NCBI GenBank assembly: GCA_958510875.1
Contig: OY294068.1
Span: 193,278,315 to 193,342,314 of the forward strand
Source of the DNA: Endomychus coccineus
Lineage: Eukaryota > Arthropoda > Insecta > Coleoptera > Endomychidae
Reading direction: 5' to 3'
Length of the DNA: 64,000 nucleotides
Position 1 is the stretch's first letter; each line of letters opens with the position of its first letter. The position numbers were made by a program, and so were the translations under genes. Shown piece after piece: positions 43,920 through 54,000 of the stretch. The notes under the pieces are model-generated. The model ran no database searches, was not told the origin of the DNA, and worked only from the letters and a program-made list of their open reading frames with translations.

Positions 43920-45485
43920 CACTTTTTATAGGTACTTGTCCTATTTTTTACTTCTCTGTGGTATGTGCTATATTATTTTCAAACATGGTATATTTTTCAT
44001 TGCACAATGGCGTGTCAAATTGTCCTATATTTTAACGATGCCTTCTTGTAATCCTACTTCATAAAACCCACAAGGTATTTAACTTATCCTTATAGACGTT
44101 CATTTTTTAATAATTATCCTAATATATTTGCATATTTTTTTACTTGCTTTAGCTGTGTTAATAGCTAGCGCTGTGAAATCAATATCAAAGCTCAAAAGCC
44201 CATAGCATCGAGAAAAATTAAATTTTTATAAGAGAGAAATGTTGAATGAGGTTTTCGTTTCCTTTGTTTCTGTGTTGTTAAAATATTCATACTGCTGCTC
44301 ATGTTTGTGATAATTTTCTGAAATCAATCGCATATAATGATCATTGTAGAAGAAACTGAATATCCCTTCACGATTTTCAACAAATTATTTTATTGAACAC
44401 TACAATGAAAATTAGAAGATAGTTAGTTGCAATCGGTAAGAAAAATTTGAAATGACGGTCTATTTTAAACAATTATTCTGTGGCAAATTTCGATAGTTCA
44501 TGTGACAGCAAGTGTCAGTATAAAACAGTTTATATTGTACTGTGAATAATTTCGAAAGTTAACCTGTCAGCAGGTGTCAGTATAACACAGAGTTGTGAAA
44601 TCCATTATGTAGACAATTTGGATAAAATTTCAATGAACATAGAATATGATATAATGTATTTCACTAGCTGTCTGTAATTCATTTGCAATATATTTTCTGT
44701 TTCTACAATCACAGTTGATCACAGCTTTTTTCAAAGCGTAGGTACACCGATTTGCTGCAATAACGGTTTTGAGTTTAAAGAAATGAAAAAATTTGAACGA
44801 GTCATACCTAACGAACTTCTCGTATGTTGGTTGAAACGTATATGATCGTTAGTTCATAATTAACAACAACGGTTTTGAAAGCATCACAAAAAACTTGTGA
44901 ATTTTACATGAATTCACTTGAACTTTACAATCCCATCTATTAATGAAATGTTTAATTCTATTTCCTCTTCCTTGTATTGTTTATATATAGCGTAATCACA
45001 TTCGGAGTGGATAACAAGTTATGTTTCACTTCCTATACCATACCTTACATGGCGCGCAACTAAACCGAATCAAAAGAAATATCATAATAGTGTTGTAGTT
45101 GTTTCATTGTTAAATATGGGTTAATTTTATTGTAGCGGCTTATTCGATAAGAATTCAACAGCTGCACGACTTACTGCACTTTGCCAGTGCTTTATTACAA
45201 TATTCACATTTTAACGATGTTGTTTCCGTAGAATCGCATTTCAGTTCGATTTGTGGAAGTTTTATTTCCTTACATAACTGAATTAATGTTCGGGAATCCA
45301 TTAGATTACCGGTTTATATTCAATAGCTTTCCTGTTTCTCTGGGAATTTTGATATCAGCTTTCATCATCCGGTGTTTCTGGTTATACAAACTTCTTTCTC
45401 CCTGTAGAAACTCGGATTTCCCCATATATTACGAGTTTACAGGTAATACTTGTACAATCACCAAAATAATATGGTTCGTACCTAC
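43920..45485. other. No gene seen; contains a dispersed repeat
   Basis: AT-rich. 44510-44645 is the plus-oriented copy of the repeat at 39985-40105 (AGCAAGTGTCAGTATAAAAC; CAGCAGGTGTCAGTATAACA; ATTATGTAGACAATTTGGAT). The open frame at 45253-45579 resembles no family and runs into the P-like element. Confidence 0.5.
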
Positions 45486-46099
45486 CACGGTCGTACATAC
45501 AGGTCTGGGAACTCGTATGTTTGACATGACTCTCTTACGCGTCGCCAAACTCGTAGTCCCTCGCTCAGCCACTAGCTAGCGCTTGGATCGAAGTTTGATG
45601 TGAGGATTAGGCGTCATATCGTTCAAATTTCAAGCCTCACAATACAAAGATTGATAGATAATAAAACCGCACATTTTAAGTAAAATAATTTTTCTCGTAA
45701 CGCAATATTTACTACTCTGATTTGAGAGAGGAATAGAACTGTTACTCTTGTCAAACTTACCTTAAAAATAACTTCATAAAAGACCTCGTTAAAACGATTT
45801 CTATCAGGAATCGCAAGCATACACTTTTTTCGGATTTCCGCATCTTTCGGCACTTTAAAAACAGAAGTTTCTTGCTTTACACTTTTGTACCCCGTTTTGC
45901 TTTCGGCACAATGCACGGTTTCGTAATTTGTTTCTAAAAACGCAGGTAGGTATTCCTTGTGTTTACAAGTCAAGAATGACAGTTGTCAGAGATCAATCTT
46001 CGACTACTGCGCCACCCTTTTTGGTACTACGGGACAGTTGACGCTTAGCGGAGTCACTTCTCACATAGGAAACAGCCTCGACCTGTATGTACGACCGTG
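45486..46099 (-). mobile_element. P-element-like (THAP-encoding) short transposon
   Basis: 614 bp bounded by a perfect 20-bp terminal inverted repeat: CACGGTCGTACATACAGGTC (45486-45505) and its complement (46080-46099). Flanks are GTACCTAC (45478-45485) and ATTCCTAC (46100-46107), six of eight identical, fitting a worn 8-bp duplication as made by P-type transposases. Inside, on the minus strand, is a THAP-like exon. At this size it cannot encode a full transposase and would be non-autonomous. Confidence 0.7.
45761..45973 (-). pseudogene. THAP-domain exon remnant
   Basis: Minus strand reads TVHCAESKTGYKSVKQETSV, FKVPKDAEIRKKCMLAIPDR, NRFNEVFYEVIFK, then a consensus donor (AAG|GTAAGT) at 45760. 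The pattern C..S..GYKS......FKVPKD.E.RKKW..AIPR is the N-terminal half of a THAP DNA-binding zinc finger. The usual Trp is Cys here and the second Cys of the C2CH set is not seen. The exon has no convincing ATG. It is probably the DNA-binding exon of the P-like transposase. Confidence 0.6.
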
Positions 46100-46107
46100 A
46101 TTCCTAC

Positions 46108-48145
46108 CGATGCAAATATTAAGACTTTAATATAAGCGTTCTAAAAATATTAAAAACGTATGTTGGTCCACTGTCCAATATAGCCACAGAATATTGATAT
46201 TCTGTGATATAGCGATGGTTCAATGAAAGCAGATTACAGTTGAAGGCTTCTTCTAGACTTCTGACGAGTTGAGGCAACATGTGTCATGTGTACTGACTCA
46301 CTTCAGAATATTCCCATTACTCATTGTAGATTGTACTAAAATTTGATCTTATACGAAAAATTAGTAAATCTGTTTAAAGACAATCGAACGAGCATTATAA
46401 AAAAAAATATTTTATAGACAACTTATCTATGGTAGATTTTAACAGCTCTGTGTTTTCAAGTCGGTGATATTTTTATTACGGGCAAACGCATTTTCGATGG
46501 GGCAAACTGACTTGTTACATTCATAGGTATTAAATTTACAGTTTTATTGAAATTGGTACATTAAGACATATTAACATTAACATTATAACAGCTACTCAGG
46601 CTACACTGTTAATTAGTGCTCATACAGTAATGAAGATAATGAGGTATTTCTATCAGAAAATATCTGAATCCTGTCAAATTACTGAAATGTGCAATGTGAA
46701 ATAGTTCCCGCGTGTAATGGAGATAATCTACCAAGCTTATATTAGGATCAAATGTACTGTTCATATTCGAATACATAAATGATGATGTAAGTATATTATA
46801 CTATAATAATCACTATTATAATTTTAATTATCATGATATTCTCGAAACAACGAATTTACATCATTCGGTTACAATAGCATATTATCATAGTTATGTTTCT
46901 ACTGTTCATAACGTCGGGAAATTGTTCTACAAGGAGCATGATTCTTTCTAATTTGTATATATGTCTTCTTGTTCATAGTCAAAGTATACAGGTCTACCGG
47001 AGCCTCGTATACTTTGACTATGTTCTTGTTTCCTTTCCTATTGCACCTATATTATCAATTTTTCCAACTTCTCTATTGTCAGCTGTCATTGCAACTCAAA
47101 TCTCTTGAGTGTAGACCTCGTTAGGGTGTTGATTTTAGCGCCCAGAAATTACTTCTAGGGGATGTCTTCATTATGTGCTTACCCCCTTACAAGTGGTAGT
47201 TTTGTTTCTGGTCTGGTTAGATAATACTAAAATCTATGGATCATGGACCATAGTTACTTCATAATAGGTTAAATGAAATTGATTACTCTGTGGTATAACA
47301 AAGTTCACTTGACTGCAATGCATTTAATAGTACATAAGAGTTGAAAAACACATATGTGGCCAATTCAAATAAACTTCCAATGTCATAATATAGAATACAA
47401 TTTGACGTCTTTCCAAGCCTTTGGCTCTTTCTAATCATTTGCTATATATTAGTTAACTGTTCCTACCAACGTTGATAAAAAAAGGAGGCTTATGCGGTTT
47501 ACGAGATTGTAATAACTATTTTGTGACTTGTTGTTTCATGAAGTTCGGAATTTCTAGTGTAGTTAAAAGTAAATACTAAATAATAATATTCATTCTAAAT
47601 CAACTAGATTATTTATACAAATGAACTTCCGTTAGCGCTATCAATTTCCCTATAAATAAGCGCGTGCTGAGCTCGATAGATAATGAAATTGCTTGTTATG
47701 TAAGGGATAATTATGAATTGACAATTTTTATTGGATTCATATCTGAACGTTTAGTGTCCATTTCGAGCAATTTGAAAAATTAGTGTATGTTTATTAGAAA
47801 ACATAATTTCATAATACAATATTTTTAACTTTATCAATACCATTCCGATAACGTGAATTCAAATGCAGTTGTTGTAATCATTATTGCTTATTATATGTCG
47901 GGAGAGATGAGAGCTGACGATGGTTCAAAGGTAAACAAAGGAGAAGAGGCTGTCCCCACAAAGATCGAGAGCAAAGCACCTGGGTTGTAAGAACAATGGG
48001 TCGTCGTAAAATATTAAGATGAATAGACAAATACTTTAAAGTTAGTTAATTTTGAGATTCAGGAGAATAAAAATGTTTTCAAGTTCTTAGTTAGTTTTGG
48101 TTTTAAGTTTAAGTCATATCATATTCGGATCACACCTGACATTTT
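46108..48145. other. No gene seen; one short perfect hairpin
   Basis: AT-rich intergenic DNA. At 46974-46989 CATAGTCAAAGTATAC pairs perfectly with 47007-47022 across a 17-nt loop. Its origin is unknown. Confidence 0.45.
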
Positions 48146-48149
48146 AGTC

Positions 48150-48680
48150 GAGGCAATATTTATACACCAAAATTTGCCAAAAGCTCGGTTTTTTTCGGGC
48201 AACATGGATTGAGATGCGGTTTTCGGCATTCGATTCTAGAAGACAAGTAGAAAAAATGATACCCTTTCGTTTTTGGGGCTCATTCGAAATTGCATTTGTG
48301 TATCGAAAAAATGCATTTGTTGAAGCATTTTTCGAGCCTAAGTTCAGATGTTTTATTAATCGATGAATATACTCCAAAATTAGTATATAATTATTCCAAA
48401 TTCAATGTAGAATGCATCGAAAATAGTTACTCGGGGGTTTTTGGGGTCGCTGATCACGAATATTCTGTTGTTCTTTATACTTAAACGTCATATTCTTCTG
48501 CGGCGATATTCGAAAATGCTCTAGTAAAGAATTAAAAAAATTACCGAAGAGAGACTTAGTGCCCCAGGACGTCCCGTATACGAAAGACGTACTATTAAAT
48601 GACATATTTGTGATCAGCATCCTCAAAAACCCCCGAGTAACCATTTTTGATACATTCTACATTGAATTAGAATAAATCCT
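48150..48680 (+). repeat. GTCGCTGA-family element with inverted end
   Basis: Contains ATGGATTGAGATGCGGTTTT (48206-48225), shared with 11910-11929, and the best core box, TTTTTGGGGTCGCTGATCAC (48439-48458) after TACTCGGGGG. The segment 48399-48466 (TTCAATGTAGAATGCATCGA, etc.) is repeated in reverse complement at about 48600-48672. It is a compact single-unit member of the family whose tandem form is at 12180-13437. Confidence 0.65.
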
Positions 48681-48722
48681 CAAATAGTATTAAACAGGTA
48701 TATTTTGATTTATAATTTTGTT

Positions 48723-48764
48723 TACTCTGATGATGGCTACTTGATAGCCGAAAGGTCCTTAGTA
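48723..48764 (+). ncRNA. Hammerhead-ribozyme-like motif, different family
   Basis: TACT (48723-48726) pairs with AGTA (48761-48764). CTGATGA 48727-48733, extra T 48734, stem II GGCT/AGCC (48735-48738, 48746-48749) with a 7-nt loop, GAAA 48750-48753, a short AG-GTC-CT stem III, cleavable T48760. Sequence outside the core differs from the other motifs, so it is an independent family. The downstream TATCCACAGTGT(G) is shared with 31805-31820. Confidence 0.55.
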
Positions 48765-49495
48765 CTTTAATCGTTTTTATAGTGGATAAGGGTGATTATT
48801 ATCTTATCAATAGTGTTATAACATATCCACAGTGTGAACTCTTTTATAGTTTATATATAACATTAGTAATAACTTCAATAATTATTAAAGGTATGAGAGT
48901 AGTTGAAGGAAATTTAATATTTTGGAGGAATAGAGGTCAACAATTTCAATGTAATGCAACAATTGATTTAATTCACTTGTATAACTGCCGTTATAATATG
49001 TTATCATTACAACAATTATAATTATTAACTTTTGATGGGTAGTAGTGACGTACCAAATAGCTCTGTGTTCTGTTCATCTGTAATTATTCTGGTGTGGGTA
49101 ACATTATTTTCCTTCTTCTCTCAATGAATAGCATTTGATGGCAGAAGACTGTTGTATGCATTGACAAGTTTTTTCTTGGAAGCAATTGTTGTTTATCAAT
49201 TGATCAAAAATAGAAGGCTCTTGACCATCACAGCGTATTAATTTCACGATATAAATACAGAACTTGTTAATTTGTTCGTTCCGTTCGGAGAACAGTTAAT
49301 GTAATTCAATTTCTTGGAATTGCATTCCATTAAACTTGTTCGCAAAATATAACATATTTGAAATACATGGTATCATGTAGGTAGAGGTCAAAAGTTGTTA
49401 AAATTGATAATTTACAAATAAAACAAATGTGGTTGTTCAAAAGACCAGTAGATATTCTACAGAAAGCAGTAACTTTACTTTTATCGTTACTGTCA
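48765..49495. other. No gene seen
   Basis: AT-rich. The start may belong to a Penelope-type terminal repeat following the hammerhead-like motif; the rest is unrecognised. Confidence 0.35.
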
Positions 49496-49499
49496 ATAA

Positions 49500-50240
49500 A
49501 TTTAATTTTTTCGTGACTTTCTTGCCTTCTTTAGCTCTTTGGACCTCTAGCTTTTCTTCCAACGAATTTTTAAAGGGTGTGAAAGTCAATATTTCGCTAT
49601 TTGGCTTCTATTTTTCTATTATCTATTCTTTTTATACTACAATCTCTAAAGTTGTTATAGTCGCCTTAGTATCGGGAGAAATGGAAGGTGTTTGGAACTG
49701 CGAACTTCTAGATTTCTTTGGAGAGGGAGGTGGTATCTGACCTGGTATAAGTAACTTGGGACGTGTAGTGTGGATTTCAGCAAAAACAGATTGACTTGGA
49801 CAGCCCTTGCCAAGCTGGTGGCTTCTGGAGAACGTAATGATAGATCAGGGTGACGCTTAAAAAATCCATAATAAACATCCTTTCCTGCAGCCTTCTATTG
49901 AATATTGAATCTATGATCAATTTTTAAACTCACTGCCAAATCAAAAGCAAGTTTAAGAAGGCATTAATCTATTGTCCATGTCTTTGATGTGTTTAACAAG
50001 TAGGTTTTCGTATTTTATGTTGAAGGTGGCCTCAAACATATCAATGTTGGGCTTTGCTTGTATATCCAAGCCATTCTGGAGAGCCATATCTCGTCTGTGC
50101 AGAGTTGTTTTTGGTATATTAATCCTTTCTCCCGCTTCTCTAATACTATGATGTTGTTACATACTTTAGTGCTTGAATGAGTTCATTTTCGGTCCAGGAA
50201 CCGCGACGGTTCGTCCTCTCTTTAAACTTAGGCATCCTGA
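49500..50240 (-). pseudogene. Pogo/Jerky-like transposase with the DDE domain deleted
   Basis: Minus strand from ATG 50235-50233: MPKFKERTNRRGSWTENELI, QALKYV, then in shifted frames SIREAGERINIPKTTLHRRD (psq-type HTH), FEATFNIKYENLLVKHIKDM, KAAGKDVYYGFFKRHPDLSL, RSPEATSLARA (the CENPB-type HTH). The DDE catalytic region is missing. The sequence resumes near 49740 with a serine/proline-rich C-terminus (PPPSPKKS) and KNSLEEKLEVQRAKEGKKV, a tail usual in these transposases. A splice-acceptor-like TTTGTTTCAG precedes the ATG. Frameshifts and stops make it non-functional. Confidence 0.7.
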
Positions 50241-50461
50241 AACAAAAATACCAAACGTGATCAACATACGTTGTCCCAGGATAGCCGAATTTAATCTGTC
50301 CCGGGCTATCCGAATTACAAAAAACATTTAAGTAACTGGAGTACAAAGAAGCCAAAATTAAAAACATATTGCAAATGAGAATCTAACCCAGAATCCCTAA
50401 ATTATAACCTGAACATGGCAGAAACTTATTAATTCACCTAAGCAGCTTTTTTTATATACTT

Positions 50462-50580
50462 GAGATCATGAGGAGCTGCTGGGATGTAAATTAGCTCTTG
50501 GCACGGAATAGAAAACCAATTTTTTGTGAAGCGGTTTTCGCAATGGACCTCACTTGATCGTCTCATGAGAGGGAGCTACT
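50462..50580 (-). mobile_element. LINE fragment, antisense
   Basis: GAGGAGCTGCTGGGATGTAA, CTTGGCACGGAATAGAAAAC and GTGAAGCGGTTTTCGCAATG match 28128-28210 of the main LINE family in the same orientation. It is about 115 bp long. Confidence 0.8.
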
Positions 50581-50584
50581 GCTG

Positions 50585-51055
50585 CTGCACTTCGATAGTA
50601 TATTCGGAATGCTACGAAACGGCGACGACCGAAAAAGATTTTCAATTACTTGTATCCTCTTTGAGTGACAAACATGATCTTTTCGTGGTTTCTTATTTGC
50701 CCGCAAACAAGTCTATCCAAAGCGTAATGGTAGTACTATCGTTCCTAAAACATTAGATATGGCAATGTTCCGAGTTACCCGATGTCCCGCTCTACCCGAT
50801 TTTCCCCTATATGTAAAACTGAATGGAATTAATATGCTCAATTATTGATAAACATAAAAATAGTCGCCCAATTCGTGTCTGTTTATTCATCAGCAGAATT
50901 AAATTTCACGTGATGGTGCCATCAAATATCAACCCAATGGCCTCAACTTCTTAATATTCTAGCGTTTCAATTTCAAACTCCTCCCATGTTGCAATCTGTA
51001 ATTTGTTGTCTCATAGTATAAGACAAAATTGATAATTATTCCTTTTTATTTGCAG
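50585..51055. other. Intron upstream of the first recognised Rab GEF exon
   Basis: About 50590-50830 may be the 5' end of the pogo-like element; its minus strand has GGGGAAAATCGGGTAGAGCG and GGACATCGGGTAACTCGG. No host coding seen. Ends in a good acceptor, CCTTTTTATTTGCAG. Confidence 0.4.
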
Positions 51056-54000
51056 ATGATCAAAAATGTAACCCCCTCCTCGAACCTGCTCAAAGACATG
51101 ACCAACGTACGCCCGGACACCATCAAGAAAACCAAGGAAGAACCAATGAAAACGTCCATAAACAGAGGTCTCTTGATGGTCCCGAAAAAAGCTGGCGCGA
51201 TAGCAAATCCGCTGGTGACGAAACACAAACGCGTCGGTTCAACTGGCACTACCGGCGACGAATCTTGCACGACAGACGAAGATGATAACGTTGACCCCGA
51301 CGAACCCGATTACCACATTAGGGATCACGATCCTAGCCACAATTTCGCCAATAATTTCGGATCGTATTCCGATATTGCGACTATAACAGATAAGGTGGGA
51401 CATGCACGCATAATGCAGAGAAATAGTTCGGACAGTTCGGTTTACAGTGATCTAGGATTAGAAAAATGTAGAGACGATTTAGTGCATTACGACGAAACGG
51501 CCGATAACGATAGTGATTGTAAAAGTGATACGGTGAACTGGAGTAGATCGGTGGCAGAGATGAAGGAGCAAGCTTTCGCGAGGCTTCAGAACGAGCTCAA
51601 AGTGGCGCATCAAGAGTTGAAGTTGAAGGACGAGGAAGTTGTCAGGCTCACCAGGATAAGGCAAGATGTGGAAACTGAACTTGAAGATCTCACTGCCAGT
51701 TTGTTCCAGGTAAATATTTTATGGTCATAATTTTTTCCTCACAAATCAATTGAATGATACTTGGGACGTCAAATCGAACCAGTGCAGTTCATTTTAAGTC
51801 ATTAAAATGTGATGTATGTTGAATCTTGATTCACCAAATTTATTTAAACTGTAGAATAATTCCACGCCAGTTCAGACAGGACATCATGGAATATGCTGAA
51901 ACTTTGTACACGAATTCTAATAAACAAAATATGATATTTTCCACAATTTGAGCGTTGGATATGTTAAGGAACACCAGGGAAAAGACGTTCAAGTTTTTCA
52001 GATTTTACGGTTAATGGAAACGTCATTTTTTCAATTTATCGTCGCTTCCTAACTGAAAGTTTCGAAAGAATAATAGTCAAATGACTAATTCTTTTAGAAA
52101 ATTTTCCGAGGAATCCGAATCTGCAACGAGTTTTCTTATACAGGGTGTTGCAGTTTTTCGTTCATAACTTCGACAAACGATAGAATAGGGGTCTTTCATA
52201 TAAAATTTTTCTCTAAATCACTTCGTTATCGAGATACAGGCTGTTGAAATTGAAAAAAATATTTGCGAATATCTCCGGAACCGTCCATCGCACAGAAAAT
52301 AGCTTCTGTAAGCGATCTCTACTCATAGTAAGCTATGTTTTGTGCGATAAAAAATTTTTTTTTATTCACAATTGGTGAAGATTTTGAAGGGGTAGTGGTT
52401 GTTTTTCTCCCCAACTTCTACACCACTGGAGAAAAAAAAACAGTTTTGAGATGCCCGTTTGGACCGCCAATATTTTCTACACAAAAAAGGTACTCTTGGT
52501 CATAAGCTCTAAAGTTGACCGTTTTCGAGAAAAATCAACTTTTATGTTGAAAAACGTTGTCAATTCTTTGAAATAAAATTTATTTTTTACTAATTAAACG
52601 GAATTTCTTTAAACAAGTAACAAAACCAAAAAATTGACCATGTTTTTCAACATAAATGTTGATTTTTTTCGAAAACGGTCAACTTTAGAGCTTATGACCA
52701 AGAGTATTTTTTTTGTGTAAAAAACATTGGCGGTTCAAATGAGCATCTCAAAACCGTACTTTTTCCAGTGGCGTAGAAGTTGGGGAGAAAAACAACCACT
52801 ACCCCTTCAAAATCTTCACCAATTATGAATAAAAAAAAATATTATCGCACAAAACATAGCCTACTATGAGTAGAGATTGCTTACGAAAGCTGTTTTCTGT
52901 ACGATGAACGGTTCCGGAGATATTCGCAAAAAACTAAATTTTTTTTCATTTCAACAAACGTATTTCGAAAAGGAAGTGATTTAGAGAAAAATTTTATATG
53001 AAAGACCCCTATTATTTTTAGAAGTTATATCGTTTGCCGAAGTTATGAACGAAAGAACTGAAACACCCTGTATAACGTAAATTGTGCCCTACGTTTGGTG
53101 TTATAGTGATAAGACCGTATTTTGGACCGATTTTATTCGATCATTTATTGTGAGAAGCCTGTATGTTGAATTTTCACGAAAATTTTTAGAGAATACTCCT
53201 GAGAGCACGTACTTTGGGATAGTAATTATTTGGATATGGCAAGAGTGGTCAGAAAAATTGCTACAACCCAATTTATGCGAAAATTTCAAATTCTAGGAGT
53301 AAAAAATTGCACAATATTTATAAAGGCGTTTCACAGATCTGTCGTCTACAAATAATTGCGAGCTAATATAACAGGGATATATTCTTGAACCATTCGGGGA
53401 TATCTATGTTAACTTTTCTTGGTATTCTGGTTCTTTGCATGACTGAAAATAAAATAAAAACTCTTTTTTTCATGTTTCGATAATATTTTGATATCTTTAT
53501 CAAAAATTGTTTAGTGAATTAGTGTTTCCATGTAATTTAGGAAAGAATAGATGATTTCGATTAATAAAATGCGTCTGCAGCCGACTTGGGTTCTTAAAAT
53601 CCAATTAAAACTGCAGAAAACATTGGATCGGTTGTGTGGTTCTGTATGACGAATATACATTGATCACAGGTTTACTTAAATATTGTTTCAGATTATTTTT
53701 CGTTTATAATCGAGTTTACAATAAATATTGGAATATTTTTATTGTGTTTGAATGCCGTATTGAAACTGTCTTGGAACAATGTTGAATATTGTATCGGATT
53801 CTCTACTTACCTATTATTTAATAGTGAAAGAAACACAATTTGATTCTCATCCGATTATTCAAACCTTGACATCAAAGTGGTAACTTCACAATAACAAAGA
53901 AGAATGGAATAGTTTCTGAGAATTATTGATTGATCGCATCAAGAGTTCTGGTTTGTAAGATGTATAACTTAACTATTAGATTATTCTCAAGCGATGCTTA

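Noticed and set aside
45253..45579. 108-codon open frame with hydrophobic segments
   Set aside because: No family resemblance, non-ATG start, and its end runs into the P-like element.
49429..49740. Plus-strand 103-codon open frame
   Set aside because: The minus strand of this stretch gives the C-terminal tail of a pogo/Jerky-like transposase; the plus frame is a shadow.
51011..51270. Minus-strand open frames opposite the Rab GEF exon
   Set aside because: Shadows of the clearly conserved plus-strand coding exon.
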